Assembly (NCBI RefSeq): GCF_030052815.1 | Contig: NC_079493.1 | Span: 125,808,394-125,872,393, forward strand | Direction: 5' to 3' | DNA length: 64,000 nt | DNA from: Hevea brasiliensis | Lineage: Eukaryota; Streptophyta; Magnoliopsida; Malpighiales; Euphorbiaceae | Shown: in pieces, positions 37,149 to 51,300 of the stretch | How positions within the stretch are numbered: the stretch's first letter is position 1 | How the letters are laid out: every line of letters starts with the position of its first letter | Position numbers and translations under genes: made by a program | Notes under the pieces: model-generated | What the model saw: only the letters and a program-made list of their open reading frames with translations | Told to the model about the DNA's origin: nothing | The model's database searches: none

Positions 37149-38906
37149 TGTCACGACACAACCTATGAGCCGGACCGGCACAGGACCTAGGCCAGCCTAA
37201 AGCTCCCGAGGCCCGTAGTAAGACTAACAATTTCTCAACTCAACTTTAAGACTCATTTGGGCCCAATTTCAAGAATCAACCGGACAGAATCTGACCATAA
37301 AATGGACCATTTAACGTAGAGTTTTTGACTCGCTTGACCTGTAAATATAATATATAATAAATTGGTGAGCTCAGCCCACCCTCCACATAATCAAAACGTC
37401 ACAACTCAAATGGGAGCTTAGCTTCCTCGTCCAATCCCATCATTCATACAATTAATAATTTTACAGGTCCAACATAACTTTTATAATACATGCCCAAAAT
37501 AAAAATAAGTGCTTCTAACACATGCGGAGTCTAAAATTTAACTCAATTATACAAAAATATATTAAATACTATTACTGGACCTGCGAATAAGAATAACATG
37601 TTAGCCACAATAAATAATCCTCCTATAGCCTGAAAAAATAGATGAACAGGAGTGAACGTTCAACTCATAGAGTAAAATATTAATTTTAATCATAATCTCT
37701 ATAACTATCTAAATCTAATGCACCCTGCGGAGTGAAATGCAATATCGTCATAATTTTCATATCATAACAGCAAAAAAATAATTTGGAGCACTCACACACC
37801 CAACACTGTCAAGCAATACATATATGGGAGCTGATCCCCTATACAGCCTTCTTAATCCAACATCTACCAGCAAGTGTCTCTCAAGCCAGATTTTCACTTA
37901 ATAAACCAAATGCGGGGTCCCAGAGAGTGTCTCTCAAGCCGTGTCTACCCGTCCTGTCCTTATCCAATACTATACTACACGCACGCCACGCACACACACT
38001 GCTCCAAATTACCACAAACAACATGCATGTCACTTCAACAATTATGAATACAATATAAAACGTGCCTAGTGTTTAACTACATATATACATATTTATAAGT
38101 GATGCATTGGCATGATTAAACATATAATAATTTCGAAATTACAATTAAAATTAATATTTTACTCATAAACTTAAACCGAGGTCACTGCGGCGGCTGGGCG
38201 GAGGAGGAAGGCTGTCCTGGCTCACCTGACAATTTCATTGCAATTATTTAATATATTTGACTCAATACAAGTTTAGAAAATACCAAAGACATTCTAAGTT
38301 ATACTGAAAATCCGGCAGAGTCTCCCCTATACCTATGACCTACCCAACCTGTAAAATAGTTGAAATAACACTTCTAAACTCAACCCATATCTCATTATCA
38401 TTATATGGCCCCTCCTGGGTCCTCCAAACCAAGCAATAATCATAACATCAGACAACTCAATTATAAGACTTCAAAACTAATATTTTTCAAAAAATTATCC
38501 AAACTAACTTTAAAAATTCTATAAACCTGTCTCGCTGTCCTTAACAATATTATAAGGCTATTGCAATAGGAATCATAATTTTCTTACCATTCACGAATAT
38601 TTTATAAATTTTATTCTAACCCATTACAAGGCAAAATTTAAGTAATGTAGAGTTCAAGTTTAATTATGACAAATCTGACAACTGGAACGAGTCCAAAACG
38701 TCTGAAAATGGTGGGGTAGCCTATAATCTTGACCCGGTTCTGAAATGGTTCCAATAGTTTATCTGCTCGGCCTGAAATTGCAGATCCGGGCGACAATCGA
38801 ATTTCAAGGAAATGAAAGTAAATATGCGAAGTCCACAATATCAGAATTAAAATAATATATATACATATATATATATAATAATTATTTGAAAATTAGGGAT
38901 GTTATA
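37149..38906 (+). mobile_element. Solo LTR of Ty3/gypsy-type element
   Basis: This 1,758-bp unit starts TGTCACGAC and ends GATGTTATA. The 5-bp target duplication TAAAT lies at 37144-37148 and 38907-38911. A canonical LTR end would be ...CA, so the final TA suggests a C-to-T change. The first 1.4 kb parallels the repeat at 20336. No internal gag-pol sequence and no second LTR flank it, so recombination between LTRs probably removed the interior. The short frames inside (for example 37783-38058) are not credible genes. Confidence 0.75.
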
Positions 38907-38911
38907 TAAAT

Positions 38912-40660
38912 AAAATCAATTAATTATATCATAATAAATTATATAATATTAAAATTAATTGGAAGTTAAATTTATTTTTTTTTCTGACTGATTTAAACAT
39001 GAATGTGAACCCAAAGTTGCATGTTTTTTTTTTAAACATGTAAAATGCACACACTCAACACTAGGGATAAGATTTGACGTTTTAATAAAATTATAGTAAT
39101 TTTATTAAGATTATGGTAATTTTGTTAAAATTCTCATTTTATATAAGCATTTTGCATATATCTCTCCATATCTAATATGAGATCCTGAAAAATCAGCTTC
39201 TGAATACGCCCGACTCACTCATAGATCTCAACTAGAGCCATACTAGAACACTTAGCTCACCTTTTATTTTCACTCTTTATTTTTTCTTTATTAATAGATA
39301 GAATGTATATACGTAATGTTTAAAAATAAGATTTAGTATATTAATAAAATTGTGATAATTTTACTAAAATTTTTTATTTTATATAAGCGTTATATAGATA
39401 CTTTTAACATCTAACGTAAAATCTCAATAGTCGAAAAGTTACATGTATAGAGCAGCTAAATTTCACTTTCATTATACTGCAGCAATCATGCATCTTAAGA
39501 TAAACTCAAATTAATGAATCACTAAACACATGATTATAAAAGAACGAATTATATATTAAAAAAAGGGATTTTATCATAAAAATGATAAGATGATGGAAAG
39601 CTGGATATATTTTAACCAATGGTTTACAGCCCCATAAATATAATAATGTAAGAGTCAAGACACCTAAATAAAGCCTACGTTTTCCAAGTCACAAGAGACT
39701 GCGCACGTGCTCCCTCCTATTTTCCTTCTCTCTACAATGAACACAGGAAAATAAGAAAGAAAATTTCACCATCATAAGGTAGACATGGCCCACTTCAAAA
39801 TAAGATTCATACTAAATTAATTAAAATAAAAAACAAATCGAAATTCATTAAATTTATATTAAAAATTATCTTTAAATTAAACTGAGGTTGGACTGAGTTA
39901 ATTTTTGGTTAATTTGATTTAATTTTAAATTAAAATTTTAAATACAAATTTTAATCATTTAATTTAATCAAATAAAATTGAATAGGGTAAATTAAACCAA
40001 ACTCAAAACTAGCCCTTCAAATTTCAACCGAAATTACCGGTCCAATTTCGGCTTGAAATTGAATCGAGCCCGTCTAATCACAAGCTCTTAATAGACCCAT
40101 CATGTGAAATCAATGCTTTGATATTAAATTACAAGGTCACTTAAATTTTAATTTTGACTTTGATTTGATTCTATTTAATAATTAAAAATTTTCAATTTTT
40201 TTAAATAAAAAAAATATTAGTTCAAATCGAAATAATTTGATTCTAATTCAGAAGAAAAAATAATCAGATTTAATCCAATTAATATTCATAAAACTTAAGC
40301 GAATTTTGAATTTGAATAATATCAAATTGATTCAATTTAGATGCAGGATATATTATGTATAATAAGATTCACATATTTATATATTAAATTTAAGTCGAGG
40401 CAATTTTTTCAGACCCAGACCTGGACCATGGCCATAGCACTCAGGTTTACGGGTCATTTAAGTATCTTTCAATAGAAGAATCTCCTATTCCAATATGCAC
40501 CTTATTTGTCCACCTCAATATCTTCTTTTTCTAATTTATGTAACACCTTCCAGGAAGTAACCTAGCTACCTTGCCATTTCTTCTAATCTTAGTCACCTTC
40601 TGGGAAATCGTCACCTTTCACACACCACAGAAATCTTATTTTTTTCTACTTCCGTACCCA
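38912..40660. other. AT-rich spacer upstream of the VQ gene
   Basis: There are no coding features. A CACGTG G-box lies near 39704-39709, about 1 kb before the VQ start codon. The stretch 39780-40420 is low-complexity TTAAATT-type sequence. Confidence 0.45.
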
Positions 40661-40661
40661 T

Positions 40662-40669
40662 TATATAAA
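40662..40669 (+). promoter_or_regulatory. TATA box of the VQ gene
   Basis: TATATAAA lies 83-90 bases before the ATG at 40752, a spacing that allows a short 5' leader of about 50-60 bases. Confidence 0.7.
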
Positions 40670-40751
40670 CCCTAACCAATAATGATCTAGTACATGTTAT
40701 TCAACAAAAAGGTTCATTACTCATTAGTACGGACAAAATAAGCAAAAGATC

Positions 40752-41168
40752 ATGGATGTTCTTGGTGTTAACGTTAAGAGCAAGAAACAATCCAGGAGAA
40801 GGAGCGCCAAAAAGGGTATCAAAGTTGTGTACATATCCAGCCCTATGAAAGTTGAGACTAGTGCCTCAAAATTCAGGGCTCTTGTGCAAGAACTCACTGG
40901 AAAAGACTCTGATGCAGAGCGATTTATGGACTTTAATGGTGTCGAAAACTCTCCAGAAATTCTTGAACGAAGAACTGTTGATGGGTCTGCTGGATCTTTA
41001 GTCCCTTTGATGAACTCTTACAATGAGTCATCATCGTCTCCTGCAGGTTCTGATTCTATTTTCCAGCCTTTTGATGGATTTTTGCAGCCTATGGAAGGGA
41101 GTTTTATGAGCATGTTTCAATCAAATCTTTTCCATGAATCTTCTCTCGAGCTTGATGTGTTTAACTAG
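40752..41168 (+). CDS. VQ-motif protein, SIB1/SIB2-like
   Basis: This is a small intronless gene of 138 residues. Residues 42-51 read FRALVQELTG, the FxxxVQxLTG core that binds group I and IIc WRKY factors. Around it are a basic N-terminus (KKQSRRRSAKKGIKV) and the block VVYISSPMKVETSASKF, which is typical of sigma-factor-binding protein SIB1/SIB2. In Arabidopsis those proteins bind WRKY33 in the nucleus and SigA in plastids, and are induced by salicylate and jasmonate. The acidic, Ser/Phe-rich C-terminus (FQPFDGFLQPMEGSF) also fits. There is a TATA box at 40662. Length is near the 140-150 residues usual for the group. The plastid targeting of this copy is not evident from sequence alone. Confidence 0.93.
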   Translation: MDVLGVNVKSKKQSRRRSAKKGIKVVYISSPMKVETSASKFRALVQELTGKDSDAERFMDFNGVENSPEILERRTVDGSAGSLVPLMNSYNESSSSPAGSDSIFQPFDGFLQPMEGSFMSMFQSNLFHESSLELDVFN

Positions 41169-44100
41169 AAGATTTAGCTTAGGTATGCCTTGTAAGTTTT
41201 TGTATGAGCTCTTTTCTTTCTGTTTTGGTCATTCTTTCTTTTTCTTTTTTTTTTCTTTTTTTTTTAACTATACCGATACATATATATGTAAATTAATCAT
41301 AGTACTTAGATAAATTAAGCTTTTTTACATAATTCTGTTAGAACTTTGTTATATATTTGTAAATTAATTAGTATTGGTATATATAAATATAATCATACTT
41401 TCTAAATAAGGCGATCGATTTTTATTGAAGGTAGAACTTAAAATTTTATATTTCACTAATTATGAGTGATATTTTTTAATTAATCTAATATGGGTATCTG
41501 ACTAAAATATTTTCTGTGAGCAAAATTCATTGCTACAATGGAAGATCAAGATATTAGTAAGAAACTGGAAAAAATCTGTACTAAATGGTTGCAATCTTTG
41601 ACTTTGACTATCTTCATACAGATAAACATTGACAAAATGATTAAACCTAAATTCTAAATTTGAGACCAATTGAGCTTCTGCTGTTTTGCATTTTTGATGG
41701 GTATCTCGGATTCGTTCTCCTGTTTCCTTTGTTAAGAATTTGATCGGATTGATACATTTGGGTGTAAAAAATAGTTTTATATCTCTTTATGAGATTTCAC
41801 ATGTAAAAATTTATCAAATTTAAAACGTAAATAAATAAATAATCACTTTATCTTATATTGAAATATCCAATTAATAAATAAAATACTTGAATTTTAAACT
41901 TTTTAATTTAAAAGGTTCTAAATATTATATCAAAAAAATTACTCAATCAAAAAGTTTAAATTTGTAAATGAGAGTTTCAATACTAGTTTTATATTTCTTT
42001 ATTCATATTAACTAGTCGAGTTCTTGGCTTTTCTACATTTTTTCTGAAATGTCTTGTTAGAAAGTGTTTAGTTTAATGGTTGGATGCACCAAATATAAAG
42101 GATGAGATGAGATGAAAAGAAAAGGCATATAGAGTGGTCCTTGCTCTAGTGAGTGGATAAGAATGTAGCAGACGCATAAGCGCACCTGGGTTGGATATTA
42201 GTTGCTCTGGCGAGTGGTGAAAGAAGTTGATGTTGCTGCCGGCTGAGGGCCCTTTGCTCATCCTATTATCATGTGCACACATTAAAACGCAAGCTTAAAT
42301 AATTGGTTAAGTTTTTAATTCAAGTAATATTAAAATTATTTTTAAAATTTTAAAATTGAAAATTTAAATCTTAATCACAGCATTAAATAAAAAAAAATAT
42401 TAACTTATACACATGAGCGCCTATAAAATGTATAATGAATTAATTATATGAGTACTTAATTATATGATAAAAAATATTTTCATTGAATTTATTTAAAAAA
42501 ATAATGTAAATAAAGTTTCAAAATATAAAAATTAATTAAATTAAATTTTTATAAAATTTTAAATTTCAAACAGGGTTGATAAAATTGATTACGGGCTTAA
42601 ATCAAACCCTATTTATCAGCCCATCCCCTTAAAAATATTTATAATATAATAATTTATTTGTGTATTTTTAAATAAAAATAAGTAATATTCTTGAACATAA
42701 GATGGTTAAACTGAGACAGTGAGAGCTGAATTCTAGATTGCGATAGTAGGCTACCAAGTGAAGCCCATTAATAGAGACATCATAGCCCAGTCTCCACAAC
42801 AATCTTCTTTCCCTTATTTCTTTCTTTATTATTATTATTTTTTTTATTCAAGCAAAAGGATTAATCCACAAATACAAATCCAAATCACAAGTACATATAC
42901 ATATCAATTTTAAGCATAAATTATAGAATATTATAGAATTCTATCAAAGCTATGGAGGGTCGATAAAACACTTGAGATACAAGCAAAATAATAAACAAAA
43001 ATAATTTTAAATAATAATAATAATAATAAATTAATTAATTAAATTTAAAAATTATTCAAGTTAATTAAGTTTAGAGTATTACAATTGGTTAGAGTTATTA
43101 TATATGAAAAAATTGTGCAAAATTTGATTGATTTATAAGAAAAAAAAATTACTTATGATTAAATGAAACTATTTAAAACACCAACGAATCATAATAAAAT
43201 GATAAATTTAGTATTATCAATAAATTAGTACAACCGATAAAGGATTTTATTTTTTAAGTAAGATCGAGTGTTCGGTCATTATAAATAAAGAAAATCCTAC
43301 TGAAAGTATTTTACTCTATGTAATAAATCTTCCCCACGTGAACAAAATTATGTCTAATCAAGTGGGTTAAATACACACGTGATCTACTTAAAAAAAAAAA
43401 AAGATAAGTTCAGTATCGACTTAATAATTGTACTTGAATAAAAGCATAATAGTATTAATACAAAATTAATATGAGTTGTTATGAAAATATTGCAAATTCA
43501 AGAGAGAGAATGAAACATACAGTGAGTTTATAGTAAAGGCAATGGATTTATTACTAAGCCTAATTATAAAAAGTAATTTAGATTAATCATTTTATATAAA
43601 ATGATTTAAAACTTTTGCAGTATTGTAACATTAATTCTATAAATGATTTTAAATTTAATAATTTAAATTATTTTATCAATTCTAACAAACTAAATTAAAA
43701 TATAGAAAAATGTTAATAATAAGTTAGCCATCTTGTGAAATTGTCCAAATTCCATGACAGATGGTATTAATTGGTCACTTAGACAAAACCCTCCATTTTT
43801 GTTTGATTATTAACTAAGTTCATCCTTTTTTTTTTTTTTTTTTCTTTTAATCAACTAAGTTCATCCTTTCACCATCTTCTTGGCTCAAAATTCACATGCT
43901 TTTAGCTTTGTGGACAAAACCATCTCCACTTGCCTAGTGCCTACTGAGAATGGTATCAAGCATTATTTGACCTTTACCCCCAAAATAGAAATAAGTTTGG
44001 TGCAAATAAATTTATTTTATATTAATAATTTTGTCTATTATACTAATTTCAATTTTATATTTAGCTTTGTGAATTTTTTTTTAAAAAAATATTTTTTTTA

Positions 44101-44394
44101 CATTTTTCAAATTAGACATTTAGAAAATTATTAATAGAAAATATTTTTTAATTAATAGAAAAATAATAATAAATTTTTTAAGAATAATGATTTTTTTCAA
44201 AAAAGAAAGTATTTTTTATATTTTTATAATCTTATTAAAATATAAAAATATTTTTAAAATATAAATGTATATTATTAATTTAATATTATAATAAAATAAT
44301 AAAAAATATTTTAACATAACATATTTACTAAAAAATAATTTTCATGAAAAATATTTTTCACATATATATTTTTTTTCATGAATAAAACGAAGAC

Positions 44395-44432
<38 letters not shown>

Positions 44433-44870
44433 TATTATTATTATTATTATTTTATATTTATAATCAAATACTATAAATCAATTTATTACATACAATCCAT
44501 GTTTTTACGCCATATAAATATTGTAATTTTAATTAAGTAGAAGTGATATTTTTACAAATAATTTTTATTTTAATAATATTAAAATTATTTAAAAAAATAC
44601 TTTATATTTGAATTTGTGAAAAATAAAAAAAAATTTTGAAAGGAAAATAAAAATTTTTTTATTTATTTCTACTTTCTCTTTAAAAGAAAAAAAAAGTAAA
44701 ATATAAAAATTTGCAAATATATCCTTATATTTATGAATTTTTATTTTTTAATTTAAAGATAAAATTATAATTTTATTATTTATAAAATAAATTTTCTTTT
44801 AATATTTTTATTTTTTTATTTAAATATTATTTTTTTCTCATTATTATTATTATCTTCTTTATTTTCGTTG
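41169..44870. other. Long AT-rich intergenic spacer
   Basis: No gene is supported across about 3.7 kb. The stretch holds poly-T tracts, a 17-bp direct repeat flanking poly-T (43812-43869) and an (AAT)n(ATT)n microsatellite at 44397-44453. The frames at 42282-42073 and 43880-44134 have no recognisable features. Confidence 0.55.
44397..44453. repeat. (AAT)n followed by (ATT)n, a palindromic microsatellite
   Basis: About twelve AAT repeats switch to about seven ATT repeats. The tract is self-complementary and could form a hairpin. Confidence 0.9.
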
Positions 44871-45057
44871 TAGAGGAGATGGGTTGTGGACTGGACTCTG
44901 TCTGGCTCTTCAGTGCACGCAAACAGAGCAGCAGCCAACCAGTCGAGCCGAGAGAAAAGGGCAAGAAAAAGCGAAGAAAATAATAATAATAATAATAATA
45001 AATATAAAAACCAAAAAAAAAATCCTAGAAAATCCCTATTCTCTCTCTTTCTCGCTC

Positions 45058-45064
45058 TATAAAA
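45058..45064 (+). promoter_or_regulatory. TATA box of KEG
   Basis: TATAAAA lies about 250 bases before the KEG ATG. It is flanked by CT-rich tracts (CTCTCTCTTTCTC), as is common in plant core promoters. An (AAT)n run lies at about 44980-45001. Confidence 0.65.
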
Positions 45065-45312
45065 CCCTCTTTCACTTATTCTCTCTCTAAAATCTCTCTG
45101 AAATCTGTCACTCTGAAACACTTCTTTCCTAATTTACGATCCATTTTAATCCTCTAATGGATGATGGATCTGCTCTCTTAATCACTTTCAAGATCTTTTA
45201 ACCTCCGAATTTAATCATTTTCTTTCCCCTTTTCTTCCTGATTCAGTAGATTTTATCGGGAAAATTTTCAGAGAGGAGGGGAAGACTACTAGAGGAGAGG
45301 AGAGAGTTACAA

Positions 45313-48300
45313 ATGAAGGTTCCGTGCTGCTCCGTGTGCCAAACACGGTACAACGAGGAGGAGAGAGTTCCTTTGCTGCTTCAATGTGGACACGGCTTCT
45401 GCAAGGAGTGTCTATCACGGATGTTCTCTGCTTCGCTCGATACGACGTTGTCTTGCCCTCGATGTCGACACGTGTCAGTCGTTGGTAACTCCGTCAACGC
45501 TCTCCGTAAGAACTACGCTGTCCTTGCCCTCCTCCACTCCCCTTCTGCTGCTGCTGCGGCGGCGGCATCGGCGCCCAACTTTGATTGTGATTACACTGAT
45601 GATGATGAGGATGAGGACAACGAGGAGGAAGAGGAGGAGAGGTGTAGCCGTGGGTCCCACGCGTCGAGTTCTGGAGCTTGTGGCCCGGTGATCGAGGTTG
45701 GGGTCCACCAGGAGGTGAAGTTAGTTAGGAAGATAGGGGAGGGGAGGAGGGCTGGAGTGGAGACGTGGGCAGCTGTAATTGGTGGTGGGGTCCATGGTAA
45801 GTGCAAGCATCGGTTGGCACTGAAGAGGGTGGAGGTGGGGGAGGATATGGAGGTGGAGTGGGTACAAGGGCAGCTGGAGAACTTGCGGCGAGCTTCCATG
45901 TGGTGTAGAAATGTTTGTACTTTCCATGGGGTGGTTAAGGTGGATGGATGTCTAGGTCTTGTTATGGACAGATGCTCTGGGTCTGTTCAATCTGAGATGC
46001 AGAGAAATGAAGGCAGGCTTACTCTCGAGCAAATTCTAAGGTTTTGCCATTATTGTTGCTACGATTTTGGGTGTTTATGTTTTCCAATTTGATGCTTTTA
46101 GTTGAGAATTGAATTTTTTATGTTTGTTATTTGATGATTTAAATGTGGTTGAATTCTAATTGTTTAATGTTAAGTGTATGTTATTCATTTGGATTTGGGA
46201 AACTAATTTTAGGTGCATGATTTGAATTTCCTGGTTTTGAATGTTAGCATAATTGATTGGCTTTGCTCTTGAACCATCAAATCTAGTATTTAGAAGATAA
46301 AACATTCTATTGTGATTCCATGGTAGGAAATTGAGATGAACAATTGATCAGTAAATTAGAAAGATATATTATCCTAAGGCTTATGCAGTTATCCTTTTCT
46401 TTCTTTCCTTTTTTTTTTTTTTTCTTTAATACTAATCTTGTTATTTTTCTTCTTATAGTTGATATTTTTGTGTGTTCTATTTTCTGGGGAGTAACTAGTA
46501 AGACTATGGATGTGTGGTTGTATGGAGCTGAGTTAGAGTGAGGAGCATACTTTGAGCCCTTGGTTATCCATAATGCACAAAATGGTGGCGTGAGGCCAAA
46601 ACAAAGACTTTTAGTAGTAAACTTTGATGTGGATTCTGATGAAGATGTCTGTTGGGTATTTGAATTATTTTTTCTTCCGTGCAAATGTCATTGAATCACA
46701 GGCATACAGAAAAACATTACTTTTATGGTGTTGACTAGAGATTGATACTGCCAATGCCATATTCAGAAGGCACAAGACAAATGTGTTACTTATGGGTACA
46801 TGATAAACCACTCAATCAATGTGAATCATATGAGCATGGACTACGTGTTGCCGAGTGGAGTTTTGTGGCAAATTCATTCCAGTTCTCATATAACTGGCCC
46901 TCTAGGAATCTCAGCGTACAATGTAAATGCTTTGATAAGCTAGAATAGGATATGAGAAGCCATTTTTACTATACATAATTGAAGGGTCTATATCTTTAGC
47001 ACATCTAATTAGTGCATTGGGATCTTATTTATTTCATTTTATACTTCCAAAATAAATTGTATGTCAAGGTTAGAATTTGAGAAAAAGAACTTTTTGAGAA
47101 TGATTATGTTGATGTGATGTGAGTGATAATAATCACATGGGGACAGCTAGACAACTTCATGTTTTGATTTGTGCTCTGGGGAAGCATCATGGAATGGATA
47201 GAACAGAGAGAATGATGTCCCAAGACTTTAGTTGATTGAACAAGCTAATGTCGATAGGAATTTTCACTGGTTTTGGAAGATTTTTAAGTTTCCCCCTTTT
47301 AATACTCTGGAACCATGGAAACAGTTATTAGTGTTAATTCCATTTCTACTGGATAGTTTACCTTAATTTATCATGTTAAAGGGAATTAAGGGGAATTAAG
47401 ATTTTTTTTATGCAAAGTTTCTAAACAGTATCAATGCTAGAATTAGGAGGACTAAGAGTGATAGTCTTTGTCGCTCTGTGTTCCTAAGAGTCTCAATACC
47501 GTTCTCTCTTTGACTAAGAGCTGTAATAGCTAGTTCGTAGACTGCAAGAAGAGACTAAATTTTGTATTTATTTTTTTCAAGAAGTGCCATCTGCCAAGAA
47601 CTGTGTTGCATCTTCTTTAAGCTCTCAACATTACATGGTAACAAAAGAAGTTTTGGATGTGCAGTGTGTTTTCTTGTTAAGATCAATATTGGCAATTAAT
47701 GTGCATTATCTCTTTCTTCATTTGCAATTCAAGTCTGAATGGAATAGCTGCTATACAAATTACTCGAAAATGGAAAAGATCATTCAATTGCCTTGTGCTT
47801 CATTTATTAATGTTAATTTTGAAACTTGTTTTGGCTCATATAAGTAGCCACTATGATCAGTTTAGTCAAAATGAAAATGCCAAAATGTATGTAGAAGTAT
47901 GAGGATGGACTCGATAAGGACTAAGGAATAAATGCATTTGTAGGAAAGTGGAAGGGGCCCAAGTATAAGAAAATATTGAGAGAAGGTCATAAGAAGGAAT
48001 TGCAGTCGTCAACCACCAAATTGTTGGTAAAAAAGATTGGGCATATTGAAGATGGACAAAGGACAAGAACAGGTGGACCTAGGATGATGACATAGTGGAA
48101 GTAGAGAAAAAGGATTTAATGTCTCGAATGGGTTAAAATGGAGGAAAAGGATCCATATGACTGACCCCATCCCCAACTAGTTTGGGCTTGTGGCTTTTTG
48201 GAAAACTTGTGGTAATAATTCATGTCTAACACACACACTTGATAGGTTAGACTGTTAGAGAGATTTTTTTTTTTTTTTTTTTTTTAAGAAAGACAACAAA

Positions 48301-51300
48301 GGGAATGCTGCGCATGCACACTAGATACATAAAAATTTGTCTTCACAATAATATATGTCATGTTCTAACCTCTTTTTTCAATAGTTGGTGATTCGTAAGA
48401 TGAATGATACTTCCTCTCTCTTTCTTTTTTTTTTCTTTCTCTTTTTTTTTGGTTTTTCTTTTCTTTTCTTTTTTTTTTTTTGTTGGGGGGGGGTTTCAAT
48501 GAATACATGCATAACCTCAAATATCAATACGAACCTCCAGTGAATACAATATTTTCGGAGAGCAGATGTTTCTTTAATGGAGATGTGTTCATTTTTTGTG
48601 CCAGCAGATGTTTCTTTGATTTCTTTCCTGAGATGGAAGAAAGGGGGGTGGAATGTTGATTGACGTAAAAAATTTTAGAAATGGGTGAAATAAAAGGAAG
48701 GGCAAGGAGGCAATGAGGGAGTATTAATTTGTGATTTTGGATTTGGAAATGAATTTTGCAAACGTGGGAGGGAACAAGGCTGAAAGGATAATATATGTAT
48801 CTTCTGGATCTTTTTGATAAATGCTGTAAATCTTGTGCAACTTTTTGATATTACTTTTCACTAGGGGCGAATTAAAGAAGTTGTAGTATTTGACACTTTT
48901 TATCATTTATATATGCTAAATTTAGCAAATTTTAGGATAAAAGACTTATGGAATTATCTTATCCAGTAATGATCCTTCCATTTCAGCATTTAATTTATGC
49001 TAAATTAGCTGACGTCTTTGAATCAATTTAATTGAATGATTAAGCATATGTCAGTTTTGATATTTTACTGAAAGATACTGCAAAATGAAAGCTTTGAATA
49101 ATATTATGAGCTGGCTATGACTATTGTCATGACGCTGCATTCGTTTGCCACCTGTAGATATGGGGCTGACATAGCACGAGGGGTGGCTGAACTTCATGCG
49201 GCAGGTGTTGTCTGTATGAATATAAAACCGTCCAATCTTCTCTTGGATTCAAGTGGTCGCGCAGTGGTTTCTGATTATGGACTTGCTGCAATTTTGAAGA
49301 AAACTGCTTGCCGGAAAGCTCGGTCAGAGTGTGAGTCTGCGAAAATCCATTCATGTATGGACTGTACAATGCTCAGCCCACACTACACAGCACCAGAGGC
49401 ATGGGAGCCAGTGAAGAAGTCATTGAATTTATTCTGGGACGACTCAATTGGTATTTCTGCAGAGTCAGATGCCTGGAGTTTTGGTTGTACATTGGTGGAA
49501 ATGTGCACAGGCTCCATCCCGTATGTGGAGTAACTCATTATTTTTTCTAGTTTCTTCTTTATTTTTTTTTTGAATTTCACATGTTGTGTGAATTCTCTAA
49601 TCATTCAAGTTGATGTTCATTGTGCAGGTGGGCCGGATTAAGTGCTGAGGAAATTTATCGAGCTGTTGTCAAGACTCGAAAATTGCCTCCACAATATGCA
49701 AGTGTAGTGGGAGTTGGAATGCCTAGAGAATTGTGGAAGATGATTGGAGAGTGCCTACAGTTCAAGGCAGCAAAAAGGCCAAGTTTTAATGCAATGTTAG
49801 CAATATTCCTTCGTCATCTGCAAGGGTTGCCACGCAGCCCTCCTGCCAGCCCTGATAAGTAAGAATTTCAAAGTTTTGATCTTGTAATTTTATTCTTCTC
49901 ATTTTCTCTTTGATCTTCTGGTTTGGCCGTGGGCAGATACAAGATTGCAATAAATGCTGTCATGTTGGGTCTTCTAAGCAGACCACACTAGTGTGCGTGC
50001 GTGTGTGTGAGAGAAGGAGCCTGATTTTCTTACAAAATTGTGTGATTACAGTAGCTTTGCAAAATATCCTGGATCAAGTGTGACAGAACCATCTCCCACA
50101 TCTGATTTGGAGGTTTTTCAGGATAATCCTAGCCATTTACATAGGCTAGTATCAGAAGGGGATGTAAATGGCGTGAGGTTAGTTTACTCAGAACATACTT
50201 TGTTACTCTCTAATTGAATAAACTGAGGCTTTCTTCCTTATTTCCTTTTTTTTTTTTTGTTTCCTTTTTAATTTGCAGAGATTTGCTTGGAAGGGCTGCA
50301 TCAGGAAACAGTGGTGGCTCAGTATCTATACTATTAGAAGCGCAAAATGCTGACGGGCAGACTGCTCTTCATCTGGCTTGTAGACGCGGTAGTGCAGAAC
50401 TTGTTCAGTCTATTTTGGCATACAGGCAGGCAAATGTGGATGTTTTGGATAAAGATGGTGATCCTCCACTTGTTTTTGCTTTAGCTGCTGGATCTTCAGA
50501 ATGTGTTCGTGCTCTCATTGAAAAAGGGGCTAATGTTAGATCTAGGTTGAGAGAAGGCATTGGTCCATCTGTTGCTCATGTTTGTGCCTACCATGGCCAA
50601 CCCGATTGTATGCGAGTAAGTCTTCAGTCGATAAGTTATAATTTTTTGGTTTTTCTTTTGTGCAGTTGTGCTTCTTCCTATTAAAATTGGGTTAAAATAA
50701 TGTCAGGAGCTACTATTGGCTGGAGCTGATCCCAATGCTGTGGATGATGAAGGTGAAACAGTCCTGCATAGGGCTGTTGCCAAAAAATATACAGATTGTG
50801 CTCTTGTTATATTGGAAAATGGAGGCTGTAGGTCAATGGCTGTTCAAAATTCAAAAAATTTGACGTAAGTTAGGTTTTGTTTTTCATCTTTTCCCCCTAT
50901 TTAATATGAATGACATAAAGGGGAAAAATTGTTTATAATGATATTTTTATGTCCCTCATTTTGTGTCTTGGGTGGTTGTTTGAGGTTGGTTGCAAGGTGA
51001 TAGCAAGAGATATGCATGTAGCTTCCACGTTGTTATTGTCCAGAAACAAAAAGTGTGATATGCTCCCATCGGGCATAATTGTTGCATTGTTTTTGCTTAT
51101 TATATTGTAGAGTGGAGTGCGTGTAGCTTCCACATTGTTGCTGTCCAGAATCTGAAAGTATGACCTGATCCATGGGGCATAATTGTTGCATTGTTTTTGC
51201 TTGTCATACTGTTATTTTTGAGGTTATTTTCACTTCACCATTGTAATGCAATTGACTTATGTTTTATCCTATGTATGCTCCTGTATTCACATCTTGATTC

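Noticed and set aside
37783..38058. 91-codon frame in the solo LTR
   Set aside because: It consists of LTR repeat sequence with no domain, and the related copy at 20336 does not preserve it.
43880..44134. 84-codon frame starting MAQNSHAF
   Set aside because: The second half is AT-rich low-complexity sequence; no promoter, family or conservation evidence.
44816..45121. 101-codon minus-strand frame upstream of KEG
   Set aside because: It is low-complexity (Leu/Phe from the CT-rich KEG leader) with no homology seen.
45386..45927. Several frames overlapping KEG exon 1 on both strands
   Set aside because: They are shadows of the GC-rich first KEG exon, which has the RING and kinase signatures in its own frame.
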